Assembly (NCBI RefSeq): GCF_019916025.1
Contig: NZ_CP079737.1
Span: 2,418,001 to 2,482,000, forward strand
Direction of reading: 5' to 3'
DNA length: 64,000 nt
Origin: Paraclostridium bifermentans
Lineage (GTDB): Bacteria > Bacillota > Clostridia > Peptostreptococcales > Peptostreptococcaceae
Numbering within the stretch: position 1 is the stretch's first letter; every line of letters begins with the position of its first letter. The notes below the pieces were generated by a model that made no database searches, had not been told where the DNA came from, and worked only from the letters and a program-made list of their open reading frames with translations. The translations under genes and the position numbers were made by a program. Shown here in pieces: positions 34,812 through 44,809 of the stretch.

Positions 34812-36869
34812 CTATATATTAATTACCCCTTGAGATTTTATTTGTATATCATTAGGTATTTCATTTAATGACAATATAGTTAAATTTGTAAATACCATTT
34901 CAACCAATTTTCTAAATGGTGCTCTTATCTTAGGCGAAACTAATATTATCGGTCTATTATTATTAAAGTTAACAGACTCTATAGTTGATTGTATTCCTTT
35001 AAATATTTGGTTAGTAGTTTCTGGATCTATAGCTGGATACGTTCCATTTACTGATCTTTGTAAACTATTAGCTACTAAATTTTCAATATCCATAGATAAT
35101 GTTGTAACTACTATCGAATTATTTTCATCTATTAATTCAAGACATATACTTCTACTCATAGCCATTCTTACATATTCGGTAAGTAGCTCTAAATCTTTAG
35201 TATTTCTTGCATTATCTGCCAAAGTTTCTAGTATAGTAACTCTATCTTTTATAGATACCTTTTCTTTTAGTAAATTTTGGAATACTTTTTGAACTTCTCC
35301 TAATGTCATTAAATCTGGTATTAACTCTTCTACAACTGCACTATATTTTTCTCTTGTAGCATCTATTATTGCCTTTACTTCTTGACGTCCCATAAGTTCA
35401 TGAGATTTAGATTTTATAGTCTCAAGTAAGTGTGTTACTAATATAGTTGTAGGGTCTACAACCGTAAATCCATATAATTCTGCCTCTTCAGCTTTGTCTT
35501 TTTCTATCCATAATGCATCTAACCCAAATGTAGGTTCTTTAGTTGATATTCCATCCAAATCTACATCCATGCCCATTGGATTCATACATAAAAGCATATT
35601 TGGCATAAGCTCATATGTTGTAACTGGTATACCTTTTATTTTTATAGTATATTGATTTGGATTTAATTGTAAATTGTCTCTTATTCTTATAGGGTGAACG
35701 ATTATCCCCATATCAATTGCACATTGTCTTCTCACTGATACAATTCGTTGTAATAAATCTCCACCGGTACTTTCATCAGCTAAAGGAATTATTCCATATC
35801 CGATTTCAATTTCTATAGGTTCTACATTTAAAAGAACAGATACGTCTTCTGCATTTTCTAAACTTTCCTCTGCAGTTGGTGCAGCTTCTTCCTCATATAA
35901 AGATTCTTCTTGAGCCTCTTTTTCTTCTTTTTTAAGTGTATATCCTATAAATATGGCTCCTGCGCCTAAGGTGAAAAATGATAATTTAGGTAGCCCAGGT
36001 AATAACCCTAGTACTACTAAAACTATACCTGACATAATCACCGCTTTAGGAATTGATATTAACTGTTTTCCTAACTGTTTACTAAAGTTTTCATCGCCAT
36101 TAACTTTAGTTACTAATATACCTGCAGATGTTGAAATAATTAATGCAGGAACTTGACTTACTAGTCCATCTCCAATTGTAAGTCTTGTATATGTTTGAAT
36201 AGATTCCATAAAGTCCATATCAAGCATTACAACTCCAATAACTATTCCCGCAAGTATATTTATTGTAGTTATTATTATTCCTGCAATTGCATCACCTTTT
36301 ACAAACTTGGATGCTCCATCCATAGAACCATAAAACTCAGCTTCTTGTTGTAATTCTTTTCTTCTTTTTCTAGCAGTTTTTTCATCTATCATTCCTGCAT
36401 TCAAATCTGCATCTATACTCATTTGCTTACCTGGCATTGCATCTAAGGTAAATCTTGCAGATACTTCAGATACTCTACTTGAACCATTTGTTATAACAAC
36501 AAATTGTATTATTACAATAATTAAAAATATGATTATACCAACTATGTAATTTCCTCCAACAACGAAACTTCCAAAAGACTCTATAACATTCCCTGCATAA
36601 CCTTGACCTAGTATAAGTCTTGTAGATGATATATTAAGACCTAGCCTAAATAAAGTTGTCACTAGAAGTATGGTTGGAAATATTGATAATTCCAATATAC
36701 TAGTTGAAAGTATTGTCATTAGTAATATAAGTACCGATAGACCTATATTTATAGCTAACATCATATCTAGTAAAAAGGGTGGTAGTGGAATTATTATCAT
36801 AAGTATAATTCCAATTATTCCAAATCCAACTAATACATCAGCTCTTTTTTTAAGTCCTAACTTTTCCAT
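34812..36869 (-). CDS. flhA: Flagellar export gate protein FlhA
   Basis: This 685-aa protein has about eight N-terminal membrane helices and a large cytoplasmic domain. The FHIPEP-type signature appears as MPGKQMSIDADLNAGMIDEKTARKRRKELQQEAEFYGSMDGASKFVKGDAIAGI. The cytoplasmic part (DLLQRIVSVRRQCAIDMGIIVHPIRIRDNLQLNPNQY onward) forms the ring that docks chaperone-substrate complexes. It sits after the fused fliR-flhB gene. No flhF or flhG follows, unlike in many clostridia. Confidence 0.95.
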   Translation of the reverse strand: MEKLGLKKRADVLVGFGIIGIILMIIIPLPPFLLDMMLAINIGLSVLILLMTILSTSILELSIFPTILLVTTLFRLGLNISSTRLILGQGYAGNVIESFGSFVVGGNYIVGIIIFLIIVIIQFVVITNGSSRVSEVSARFTLDAMPGKQMSIDADLNAGMIDEKTARKRRKELQQEAEFYGSMDGASKFVKGDAIAGIIITTINILAGIVIGVVMLDMDFMESIQTYTRLTIGDGLVSQVPALIISTSAGILVTKVNGDENFSKQLGKQLISIPKAVIMSGIVLVVLGLLPGLPKLSFFTLGAGAIFIGYTLKKEEKEAQEESLYEEEAAPTAEESLENAEDVSVLLNVEPIEIEIGYGIIPLADESTGGDLLQRIVSVRRQCAIDMGIIVHPIRIRDNLQLNPNQYTIKIKGIPVTTYELMPNMLLCMNPMGMDVDLDGISTKEPTFGLDALWIEKDKAEEAELYGFTVVDPTTILVTHLLETIKSKSHELMGRQEVKAIIDATREKYSAVVEELIPDLMTLGEVQKVFQNLLKEKVSIKDRVTILETLADNARNTKDLELLTEYVRMAMSRSICLELIDENNSIVVTTLSMDIENLVANSLQRSVNGTYPAIDPETTNQIFKGIQSTIESVNFNNNRPIILVSPKIRAPFRKLVEMVFTNLTILSLNEIPNDIQIKSQGVINI

Positions 36870-36882
36870 TTAAAACCTCTTT

Positions 36883-38715
36883 TTATATTTTTTTATATCT
36901 ATTTTTTATTTTATAAACTGCAACTAATACCTCTGCTACTTCTTGATACATTTTTTCAGGTATCTCTTGTTCAATCTCTACCTCTTTGTAAATAAGTCTT
37001 GCTAAAGGCTTATTTTCTATAATAGGTATATCATGTTCTTTCGCTATTTCTCTTATTTTAAAGGCTATTAAATCAGCACCTTTTGCTACTACTATAGGTG
37101 CTGAATCCGATCCTTTTTCATACTTTATAGCTATAGATATATGAGTAGGATTTGTTACAATTGCATTAGCTAATGGAACAGATTCCATCATCCTTCTTGA
37201 AGATATCTCTCTTTGTTTTTGCTTTATCTTTCCTTTTATCTCCGGATTACCTTCCATTTGCTTAAACTCTTCTTTTACTTCTTGTTTGGTCATTTTAAGA
37301 TCTTTTTTATATACATACTTTTGATATGCAAAATCTAAGGTAGATACAACTACTAAAACTAAAAGTATGTTCTGTATTAAATCTCTTATCAGTTCGACTA
37401 TAGTTCTCATTAAATATGGTAAATATATATCTCCAGTTTTCATTATCCCCATGAAGTTTTTCTCCATAAAGGAATATCCAACCTTAAAAAGTACAACAAT
37501 AACAAGTATACTTTTTATTAAATTTCCTAATGCTTTTTTAGAAAACATGTTTTTAAATCCACTTATAGGATTTAATTTCGATAACTTTGGCTTTAGTGGA
37601 TCTGTTGTCATTAAAAATCCACTTTGCATAAGATTTCCTATTGATGAAAAAAGTATGATAATCATACCGATAGGTATTATTATTTTCATAAATCCCATCA
37701 GAAGGATCATTAATAGATTTCTTACCATAGCTATAGAAAATTCATTTGTAAAACCAGTGTTTAGATATTGAACTATATAATTTTGTAATTCTCCAATTAC
37801 AAAATCAGACATAGCATAAATTATCATAAGGACACCTAAAAGAGTTACTGTCGTTACAACTTCCTTACTTTTTGCCACATTTCCGCTCTTCCGAGCATCT
37901 TTTATTTTTTTTGATGATGGTTGTTCAGTTTTATCATCAGTCGAAAGTAAAAAACCTAATGGAGCCATAGATGTCATGTGCATTGCACTAGTTGACTTAA
38001 AAGTTCCATCTAAAATGTCCGTCATATTTATTAATAAATTATGTAACTCATTCAATATAAATGGTAATGAAATTACAAAGAACATTATTCCAACTATTAC
38101 TTTTAAAGGCATTCCTATTACCATTACATTTAATTGGGGTACACTTCTTGAAATCAAGCCCATTATAAAATCTGTTATTATAAGTGCCAATATTATTGGA
38201 ACTGCTATTTTAAATCCAATTATAAAGCACTGGATAAATATATTTACAACATATGTGTAATTATCTTTTAATATATAACTTCCAACCTCTATAAGTTTAA
38301 AGCTTTGACTTATGCCTTTTATAAGCTCATGGTGTCCATTTATACTGAAAAATACCATTATTCCAATCCAATAAACTATATTTTCAATTAATGTATTACT
38401 CTCATGACTACTTGGATCATAAATATTTATCATAGATAATCCAAGTTGTTGATCTATTAAACTTCCAGCAATTTTTAAACTGTTTATACATATACTTGTT
38501 ATATAACCTAAAACTAATCCTGTTATAGTCTCCATAACTCCAATATTGACTAGTTCATACACATTTTTAACTTCTACATGAACATTTATCGTAGAAGTAA
38601 TTATTACCGACATAAATAGTGTGAAAGTAACTTTAAATACATTTGGCGTTCCACTCGGAAAAATTATACTTATACATGAAAAAAATGCAATTAATCGTAA
38701 AAATACAAATATCAA
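36883..38715 (-). CDS. Fused flagellar export proteins FliR-FlhB
   Basis: One 610-aa open frame joins FliR (about residues 1-250, six helices) and FlhB (about 256-610). The FlhB part starts LLSTDDKTEQPSSKKIKDARKSGNVAKSKE, the usual N-terminus, and has four membrane helices. A cytoplasmic domain follows with the autocleavage site NPTH (residues 522-525). The fusion is a known feature of Clostridioides and relatives. FliR contributes to the export pore; FlhB closes it and switches substrate from hook to filament. No frameshift or stop interrupts the junction. Confidence 0.93.
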   Translation of the reverse strand: MIFVFLRLIAFFSCISIIFPSGTPNVFKVTFTLFMSVIITSTINVHVEVKNVYELVNIGVMETITGLVLGYITSICINSLKIAGSLIDQQLGLSMINIYDPSSHESNTLIENIVYWIGIMVFFSINGHHELIKGISQSFKLIEVGSYILKDNYTYVVNIFIQCFIIGFKIAVPIILALIITDFIMGLISRSVPQLNVMVIGMPLKVIVGIMFFVISLPFILNELHNLLINMTDILDGTFKSTSAMHMTSMAPLGFLLSTDDKTEQPSSKKIKDARKSGNVAKSKEVVTTVTLLGVLMIIYAMSDFVIGELQNYIVQYLNTGFTNEFSIAMVRNLLMILLMGFMKIIIPIGMIIILFSSIGNLMQSGFLMTTDPLKPKLSKLNPISGFKNMFSKKALGNLIKSILVIVVLFKVGYSFMEKNFMGIMKTGDIYLPYLMRTIVELIRDLIQNILLVLVVVSTLDFAYQKYVYKKDLKMTKQEVKEEFKQMEGNPEIKGKIKQKQREISSRRMMESVPLANAIVTNPTHISIAIKYEKGSDSAPIVVAKGADLIAFKIREIAKEHDIPIIENKPLARLIYKEVEIEQEIPEKMYQEVAEVLVAVYKIKNRYKKI

Positions 38716-38724
38716 TTTTAAAAG

Positions 38725-38994
38725 TTACCCTTTTATATTTGCAATCATATTCATAATTTTATTTGTAAATTGAATAAGCTCATTTAACATCCAAGCTCCG
38801 CCAATTGCCAATGTAATCGCTACAACTATTAACTTGGGTATAAAAGTTAATGTTTGTTCTTGGATTTGAGTGGTTGCTTGGAATATACTTATAAGTAATC
38901 CTACTACTAAAGATAGTATTAAAATAGGTCCTCCTATTAACATGCCTGTATATAAAGTTTCTTTTACTATGCTGACTACTACACTTTCACTCAT
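38725..38994 (-). CDS. fliQ: Flagellar export protein FliQ
   Basis: This 89-aa, two-helix protein forms part of the export pore with FliP and FliR. MSESVVVSIVKETLYTGMLIGGPILILSLVVGLLISIFQATTQIQEQTLTFIPK is the complete family signature. I set the start at ATG 38994, which gives the normal length and has GAGGAG nine bases upstream; the frame is open further back but only into the fliP end. Confidence 0.95.
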   Translation of the reverse strand: MSESVVVSIVKETLYTGMLIGGPILILSLVVGLLISIFQATTQIQEQTLTFIPKLIVVAITLAIGGAWMLNELIQFTNKIMNMIANIKG

Positions 38995-39011
38995 TTTATT
39001 ACGCTCCTCAA

Positions 39012-39677
39012 TTATTGAAAACTTAGCAATAAAGATTTTATTAATAAATTCCATCCATCTACCATAATAAATAACAATAGTTTAAATGGTAGAGAAATCA
39101 TAACAGGTGGTAGCATAAACATACCCATAGACATAAGTACACTTGACACTACTAAATCTATTAACAAGAATGGTAAATAAATTAAAAATCCTATTTGGAA
39201 AGCTGTTTTTAATTCACTAATAGAAAATGCTGGTATTAATATATATAATGGTACATTTTCTCTAGTTAAATTTTTTTTATTTAAATCCGAGTTTTCAACA
39301 AATAGTTTTATATCTTCTTGTCTAGTCTGTTTTAATAAGAATTTTCTTATAGGTTTTTCTGCTTGTTCTACCGCTTCTTCAAACTTAATTTCATGACTCA
39401 TATATGGCTTTATTGCTTGTTCATTAATTTGATTAACAGTAGGAGCCATAATAAACATAGTTAAACATATTGCAAGTCCAACTAATACTTGGTTAGGTAT
39501 TGTTTGTTGCGCACCTAATGCAGATTTTATAAAAGAAAATGTTATTATAATTCTTACAAAACTTGTCATCATAAAGACAATTGCACCTAAAAACATTAAA
39601 CCTGTTAAAACTATAAACATTTTCATTAAAGGAGTGTAATCGCTTAAATATGGGGTTATATCACTTAGTGTTTGCAT
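39012..39677 (-). CDS. fliP: Flagellar export protein FliP
   Basis: This 221-aa pore protein has four membrane helices. FVRIIITFSFIKSALGAQQTIPNQVLVGLAICLTMFIMAP and the C-terminal FLIDLVVSSVLMSMGMFMLPPVMISLPFKLLLFIMVDGWNLL are diagnostic. It starts at ATG behind AAAGGAGAAG, overlapping the fliO-like gene by 17 bases. Compared with enterobacterial FliP it lacks a long cleaved signal peptide, as in other Firmicutes. Confidence 0.95.
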   Translation of the reverse strand: MQTLSDITPYLSDYTPLMKMFIVLTGLMFLGAIVFMMTSFVRIIITFSFIKSALGAQQTIPNQVLVGLAICLTMFIMAPTVNQINEQAIKPYMSHEIKFEEAVEQAEKPIRKFLLKQTRQEDIKLFVENSDLNKKNLTRENVPLYILIPAFSISELKTAFQIGFLIYLPFLLIDLVVSSVLMSMGMFMLPPVMISLPFKLLLFIMVDGWNLLIKSLLLSFQ

Positions 39678-40065
39678 CTTTCTTCTCCTTTAGCTTACCT
39701 ATTAAATTCATAGGGTTTTGTATATCTTTTTTTAAGTTCAATTTTTTAAACTTTAATTTATCTGATTTTAATATATTATTTTTTTGTCTTTTATCTTCTA
39801 TTTCTTTTATGTCTTCTGGAGTTAAATCTTTTATTCTTTCTATATTATTATTTGATACTAACAAAACACATCCATCGTCTCCTGTTTTTAAAACAATTAA
39901 ATATGTATCTTTGCTAATTCCAACTTTTTCTAAAATCTTTGCATATCTATCCATTCCAACATTTTGCAAGTTCATCCCATTCATTTTGTAAGCAATAGCA
40001 ATTACCCCAATCATCAGAATAATAAATGCACTTAAGTTTACTAAGTATCTCAATGTTTCATACAT
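39661..40065 (-). CDS. fliO: FliO/FliZ-like flagellar export assembly protein
   Basis: This 134-aa protein has one N-terminal membrane helix (about 9-27) followed by a small domain (DRYAKILEKVGISKDTYLIVLKTGDDGCVLLVSNNNIERIKDLTPE) and a lysine-rich tail. The position directly before fliP and the KTG..LLVSN..IE pattern fit FliO/FliZ, which helps FliP assemble. Sequence conservation of this family is low, so the name rests partly on gene order. Confidence 0.75.
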   Translation of the reverse strand: MYETLRYLVNLSAFIILMIGVIAIAYKMNGMNLQNVGMDRYAKILEKVGISKDTYLIVLKTGDDGCVLLVSNNNIERIKDLTPEDIKEIEDKRQKNNILKSDKLKFKKLNLKKDIQNPMNLIGKLKEKKDANTK

Positions 40066-40076
40066 GATAAGTTATC

Positions 40077-40841
40077 TTACTCCTTTGTGTCTTGGCTTTG
40101 TTGCAATTCTTGATTTTGATTTGCTTCTTCTTGCTTAGCTTTTTCTTTTTTATCCACTATCAAAATATCTACTCGTCTATTTGTCGATCTATTTTCTGGA
40201 GTATCATTAGCTACTAAAGGTCTAAACTCTGCATATCCTTTTACTGCAAATCTAGTTGGTGGAACCTCTTTATTTTCAACGAAGTACCTTACAACACTTA
40301 CAGCTCTGGCTGTTGACAGCTCCCAGTTTGATGCATACTGTGAGTTATGTATAGGAATATTATCTGTATGCCCTTCTACTAAAACATCATTATCCATATC
40401 TTTAACTAATTTAGTTATAGTATCTAATGCCTTTATACTCGTTTCTTTTAAATCTGATCTTCCTGAATCATAAAGTATATTTTCATCTAGTTGAAGTACT
40501 ATACCTCTGTCTTCTTCTCTTACTTTAACCGAGTCTTGCAGATTATTATCTTGAACAGCTTTATTAACTTTCTTTGCAAGGTCCTCTTTTTCTAAATTAG
40601 ATTTACCTACTCCTACTTTTAAGTCTTCTATATTTTCAAGTTTTTCTATAGATGTGCTACCACCTAAAGAACTTTGTAAAGCTTTTGATAATTTACTTAA
40701 CTTTTGACTATCTACTGCCGATATTGAATATAGTAGGATAAAGAAAGTAAGAAGTAGTGTTATTGTATCAGCATATGTGTCTATCCAAGACCCTGTTTCT
40801 ACATCATCGCCTTTTCCTCTTCGTCTATCTCTACGCGACAT
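40077..40841 (-). CDS. motB: Flagellar motor stator protein MotB
   Basis: This 254-aa protein has a basic N-terminus, one membrane helix with the proton-binding Asp in SWIDTYADTITLLLTFFILLYS, and an OmpA-like peptidoglycan-binding domain (VEGHTDNIPI...NWELSTARAVSVVRYF...GYAEFRP...NRRVDI). It anchors the stator to the cell wall. It overlaps motA by 11 bases. The ending is Gln/Glu-rich (NQNQELQQSQDTKE). Confidence 0.95.
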   Translation of the reverse strand: MSRRDRRRGKGDDVETGSWIDTYADTITLLLTFFILLYSISAVDSQKLSKLSKALQSSLGGSTSIEKLENIEDLKVGVGKSNLEKEDLAKKVNKAVQDNNLQDSVKVREEDRGIVLQLDENILYDSGRSDLKETSIKALDTITKLVKDMDNDVLVEGHTDNIPIHNSQYASNWELSTARAVSVVRYFVENKEVPPTRFAVKGYAEFRPLVANDTPENRSTNRRVDILIVDKKEKAKQEEANQNQELQQSQDTKE

Positions 40842-41646
40842 TTACTGCTTCACCTTCTATCGTACCTCTAGTGTAATAAGATTTCTTTTCTTTTGGAGTT
40901 AAGAAGTTTACTAATTTTTCTTCAATTACTCTAGTGCTGTCTCCATTTTGGATACTCATAATTCCACAAATCATCATATCCATACGTTCACATTCTTTTT
41001 CTCCTTTTATTTGTATATTAAACCCAATTGGATTCAATATAGCATTAGCCATTAATGCCCCATAAAATGTTGTTATAAGGGCAGCTCCCATACCACTTGC
41101 AATTGCAGCTGGGTCGCCCATACCACCTGCAAGCATCTGAATTAACCCTATTAGAGTTCCAACCATACCAAACGCTGGGGCATAAGAGCCCCATATCTTA
41201 AATATCTTTGACCCTGTAATGTATTTACTTTCTACTTCATCTATTTCTATTTCTAATATTTCTTTAATATCTTCCATATCAATGCCATCTATAGCCAACT
41301 CTAGCCCTTTTCTTAAAAAATTATCTTCTATCTCAGAAACCTCTTGCTCTACTGCTAAAGGTCCATCTTTTCTAACCTTTCTAGCTAATTCTTTAAATTG
41401 ATCTACTAAATCAACTTTATTTATATTTCCTGATTTTAATATTTCCTTAGTTACTTTTAATCCCGTTTTTAAATCATCCATAGAAAATGTTATAAGTAGT
41501 GATGCAAAAGATCCTCCAACTGTTATTGCCAGGGATGGTGTATCTATAAATGCATCTATCCCTGTTTTTCCTGATAATATACCATATGCAACAAATCCAA
41601 GAGCTAAAATAAGACCTACGGGAGTTAAAATATCATTTTTTTTCAT
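40831..41646 (-). CDS. motA: Flagellar motor stator protein MotA
   Basis: This 271-aa protein has four membrane helices, at about 8-25, 33-50, 150-170 and 182-200. The motor signatures GSFASLLITFSMDDLK and GSYAPAFGMVGTLIGLIQMLAGGMGDPAAIASGMGAALITTFYGALMANAI are clear. It forms the ion channel with MotB. Being inside the early operon, between flgE and motB, stator synthesis is also under the flgB riboswitch. Confidence 0.95.
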   Translation of the reverse strand: MKKNDILTPVGLILALGFVAYGILSGKTGIDAFIDTPSLAITVGGSFASLLITFSMDDLKTGLKVTKEILKSGNINKVDLVDQFKELARKVRKDGPLAVEQEVSEIEDNFLRKGLELAIDGIDMEDIKEILEIEIDEVESKYITGSKIFKIWGSYAPAFGMVGTLIGLIQMLAGGMGDPAAIASGMGAALITTFYGALMANAILNPIGFNIQIKGEKECERMDMMICGIMSIQNGDSTRVIEEKLVNFLTPKEKKSYYTRGTIEGEAVNVA

Positions 41647-41659
41647 ATTATCCTCCTAT

Positions 41660-42493
41660 TTATCTTTTTAAGTTTATTATTTCCTGTAAAAGTTCATCAC
41701 TTGTTGTTATAACTTTACTAGATGCTTGGAATGCTCTTGTTGTTACTATCATTTCTGTAAATTCTTCTGACAAATCAACATTTGACATTTCTATAGCACC
41801 TTGGTTTATAAGTCCATGTTTTACTCCGTACATAGGTCTTCCTGAGTTAGCTGTTTCTCCATAAAGATTACCACTTAAAGATTCCATACCTTCTGGGTTT
41901 TGGAAAACTGCTATTTTTAATGCCTGATCATTATCAACTTTTGTTCCATCTGCTAATAAATATGAAATCTTACCTTCTTTTGATATGTTGAACGATAAAA
42001 CCTTTTGCATTTCTCCACTTGGATTAGCTTTTTCTTTTGGTATTTCTACTGGCTTTCCATCTGTATTTAAAACTTTATATCCATCCGCTGTTACTAAACT
42101 TCCATTAGCATCCAATGTAAATGATCCATCTCTTGTGTAAGCTTCTTGCTTAGGTCCTACACTTACAACAAAGAATCCATCTCCATCTATAGCTAAATCT
42201 GTTGGTCTACCTGTTGGTTGTATCGCTCCTTGTGCCATGTTTCTAAATATCCCACTTACCTTTGTTCCTATTCCTACTTGACCTGGGTTAACCCCACCTA
42301 TTACATTAGGATCTCCAGCATCTCCACCTGGAACACTTGAATATATTACGGTTTGATTTAATGCATCTGAAAATCTTGTAGTTGACTTTTTAAATCCAGT
42401 TGTTCCAACATTTGCAACATTGTTCCCAACTACGTCCATTTTTGTTTGGTTAGCTTTCATTCCGCTTATTCCTGAATACATTGACTTTAACAT
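41660..42493 (-). CDS. flgE: Flagellar hook protein FlgE
   Basis: This 277-aa protein begins MLKSMYSGISGMKANQTKMDVVGNNVANVGTTGFKKS and ends with the hook/rod C-terminal helix (EMSNVDLSEEFTEMIVTTRAFQASSKVITTSDELLQEIINLKR). It has a central AIDGDGFFVVSVGPKQEAYTRDGSFTLD. It is shorter than enterobacterial hook proteins, so the surface domain is small. The neighbours flgD (hook cap) and motA support the FlgE call over FlgF or FlgG. Confidence 0.88.
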   Translation of the reverse strand: MLKSMYSGISGMKANQTKMDVVGNNVANVGTTGFKKSTTRFSDALNQTVIYSSVPGGDAGDPNVIGGVNPGQVGIGTKVSGIFRNMAQGAIQPTGRPTDLAIDGDGFFVVSVGPKQEAYTRDGSFTLDANGSLVTADGYKVLNTDGKPVEIPKEKANPSGEMQKVLSFNISKEGKISYLLADGTKVDNDQALKIAVFQNPEGMESLSGNLYGETANSGRPMYGVKHGLINQGAIEMSNVDLSEEFTEMIVTTRAFQASSKVITTSDELLQEIINLKR

Positions 42494-42497
42494 ATCA

Positions 42498-43103
42498 TTA
42501 CTCTCCCTTTTTGTTTGTATTTGACTCTATAGAATCTTTATTTTCACTTGCTTTTATAAGAGCTCCATATTCTGTTGATTTTAATTCTCCACTTTCATCT
42601 ACTCTTACTTCCATATATACAATACCGTCTTTAATTTTTATACCTTCTACCACTCCTGTAATAGTTTTTTTATCATCTTTATTTTCGTCATTTTTAACTG
42701 TGTTATCAACTTTTCCAGCATCTTCTTCCTTTGGAGCATAGGCTTCTATTCTTTTACCTATAAGTGCTGATGCTGTGCTCATTGCAGAATTCACTAAAAC
42801 TCCATTAGTTAACCCTACTAGGTATTCCATTCCCTCATTCAAATTTTGCATCTGCTCTAACGAACTAAATTGAGCAAGTTGAGTTACATATTGCGTAGGG
42901 TCCTGTGGATTTAGAGGGTCTTGGTTACTCATTTGTGCTACTAGTAGCTTTAAAAATAAATTTTTATTAGTTTCTTCTCCAGGCATAACTATCTGTGTTC
43001 CATTTTCTGTTTTGCCAGATGATTTAGTATTTGCTACAGTTTTAGTATTTGATGTAGCTTTAGTACTTGATTGTTGTGTATTTAGTTTCATAAAATTATT
43101 CAT
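42498..43103 (-). CDS. flgD: Flagellar hook-capping protein FlgD
   Basis: This 201-aa protein has the FlgD N-terminal motif (NKNLFLKLLVAQMSNQDPLNPQDPTQYVTQLAQFSSLEQMQNLNEGMEYL). The first 40 residues are Thr/Ser/Lys-rich and probably disordered. It caps the growing hook. A central acidic-lysine linker (PKEEDAGKVDNTVKNDENKDDKK) precedes a short beta domain. It lies between fliK and flgE. Confidence 0.93.
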   Translation of the reverse strand: MNNFMKLNTQQSSTKATSNTKTVANTKSSGKTENGTQIVMPGEETNKNLFLKLLVAQMSNQDPLNPQDPTQYVTQLAQFSSLEQMQNLNEGMEYLVGLTNGVLVNSAMSTASALIGKRIEAYAPKEEDAGKVDNTVKNDENKDDKKTITGVVEGIKIKDGIVYMEVRVDESGELKSTEYGALIKASENKDSIESNTNKKGE

Positions 43104-43112
43104 AATTTACCT

Positions 43113-44339
43113 CTACGCTAGTATATTAAGATTTGATTCATCTATTTTTTCTTCATCTATATCTTCTATAGAATTTACTGTGGTCCTATTGCTTCTAGAG
43201 TTTCTTTTTTGCTTTTTTTGCTCTTCTTTTCTACTAAATTCTTGACTTAAATTATCCGAAAAGAAATTTTGATCATTTGATTTCATTTCAACAACTATAT
43301 CTTTAGCCTTTATTCCTAAATCGCTTAAATGTCTATTTATATCATTTACATTTTTATTTAACATATTGAAAGTTTCTTCTTTTCCTACATGTATAAATAC
43401 CTTTGTAGCTTCACTATCTTTTAAAAGTTTTATAGTCATATCCCCTAATTCTTTAGGATTTATATTTACTTTGATTTCTTCTATATTATTATTTTTCAGA
43501 TATTTAACCATTTTTATAAAATCATCGCCAATATTACTTGCACGTATAGTCACTGCTGGAGGATTTTTATTTATAGCTGGTTCTTGTATAAATGTTTTAT
43601 TATTTATAATAGATAAATCACTTCCATTTTTATCTGCTATATTTTCTAATATACTTAAACCTTCATCCTTACCTTTATCTTTTTGATTCACATCTACAAT
43701 ATTATTTTTATTAGCATTTGTTGCTATATTTAATTCTTCATATGACTTTAAAGATTTTATCTCACTGTCTACTTTTTTAATCCCATCTTTAGGGTTTTCA
43801 TCCTGTTCATTGATATTTTCTGCCAGTTTAGTGTTTTTTTCACCAGCTTTTTTCGACAATTTATCAAGATTTAAACCTTTAGGTAAAATAACTTCACCAT
43901 CAGTTGGTAAATCTAAATCATCGGTTTTAGTAAATTTATCTAAATTAAAATTTAAATCAATATAACTACTTATTTCATCATTACTTAATTTCATCATCTT
44001 ATCAATATCTAATGTTTTTAAGTTTAAGTTTGATTTATCATTTATGCTCAAAATAGTATCGTTTATTGACTTCAAAATTTCTTCTTTTTTCAAATCTGGA
44101 TTTACATATGAATTATCCATTTCTTTTAATTTATTTAAATTTGAAAAAAGATTTTGAATTAATGATGCTATTAAATCACAATCTTCATTTTCTTGATCTA
44201 CATTTGTATTTTCAATGTCCATATCTAAAGAAGCTAGTAAATCTTCAAATCCACCTTTACTTGATAACTTAGTGCTTACATTGCTTTTTCCAAGTGCTAA
44301 GTTTACTAAGTCGAAGGAAAAATTCAAGTTAAAATTCAT
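43113..44339 (-). CDS. fliK: Flagellar hook-length control protein FliK
   Basis: This 408-aa protein has a long low-complexity N-terminal region rich in Asp, Asn and Lys and a C-terminal Flg_hook domain (about 270-360; IEEIKVNINPKELGDMTIKLLKDSEATKVFIHVGKEETFNMLNKNVNDINRHLSDLGIKAKDI). It measures hook length and triggers the FlhB switch. The tail is basic (RKEEQKKQKRNSRSNR). Position between fliJ and flgD is standard. Confidence 0.9.
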   Translation of the reverse strand: MNFNLNFSFDLVNLALGKSNVSTKLSSKGGFEDLLASLDMDIENTNVDQENEDCDLIASLIQNLFSNLNKLKEMDNSYVNPDLKKEEILKSINDTILSINDKSNLNLKTLDIDKMMKLSNDEISSYIDLNFNLDKFTKTDDLDLPTDGEVILPKGLNLDKLSKKAGEKNTKLAENINEQDENPKDGIKKVDSEIKSLKSYEELNIATNANKNNIVDVNQKDKGKDEGLSILENIADKNGSDLSIINNKTFIQEPAINKNPPAVTIRASNIGDDFIKMVKYLKNNNIEEIKVNINPKELGDMTIKLLKDSEATKVFIHVGKEETFNMLNKNVNDINRHLSDLGIKAKDIVVEMKSNDQNFFSDNLSQEFSRKEEQKKQKRNSRSNRTTVNSIEDIDEEKIDESNLNILA

Positions 44340-44353
44340 ATCTCAATCATCCT

Positions 44354-44794
44354 TTATGATATATTCTTTTTATTTCTCATGTACGCATATAAAGCAAATT
44401 CATCATTTTCTATTTGCTCTTTTCTCGCTTCTTCTTTTCTTATTTTTATAAATTTATTCTCTTTTAATGTTTCTAAAGATTTTCTATCTATTTGTCTTTC
44501 AATGAATTTATCTTTTGCTTCTACTACTATTTTCTCTTTTTCTACTAATATTTTATTACTTTGTTCTATAGTTTGACTTATTGAATGAAGATAGTTTAAT
44601 CTTACTTTTTGACTTATAGTATCCTCTGATTCTTCAAACTGAGCATATTTCTTATAACTACAACCTAACTTTTTTATGTTATCTTCTAATGTTTTTTTAT
44701 CATTTTGTGCCTTTGTATATTCTAGTTTGCTTTCTTCTTCTTCTTTTATTTTTATATCTAATAACTTTTGTAGCTTAAATTTATAGTTTGTCAA
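44354..44794 (-). CDS. fliJ: Flagellar export protein FliJ
   Basis: This 146-aa protein is almost entirely a charged coiled coil (KFKLQKLLDIKIKEEEESKLEYTKAQNDKKTLEDNIKKL...), as expected for the ATPase stalk FliJ. It starts at TTG with GAGGAGAG six bases upstream. Position between fliI and fliK supports the call. Confidence 0.85.
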   Translation of the reverse strand: MTNYKFKLQKLLDIKIKEEEESKLEYTKAQNDKKTLEDNIKKLGCSYKKYAQFEESEDTISQKVRLNYLHSISQTIEQSNKILVEKEKIVVEAKDKFIERQIDRKSLETLKENKFIKIRKEEARKEQIENDEFALYAYMRNKKNIS

Positions 44795-44809
44795 TCAAAT
44801 CTCTCCTCG

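Noticed and set aside
37367-37771. A 134-codon plus-strand frame inside fliR-flhB
   Set aside because: Entirely antisense to a well-supported membrane protein gene; the Ile/Phe-rich translation reflects the opposite strand.
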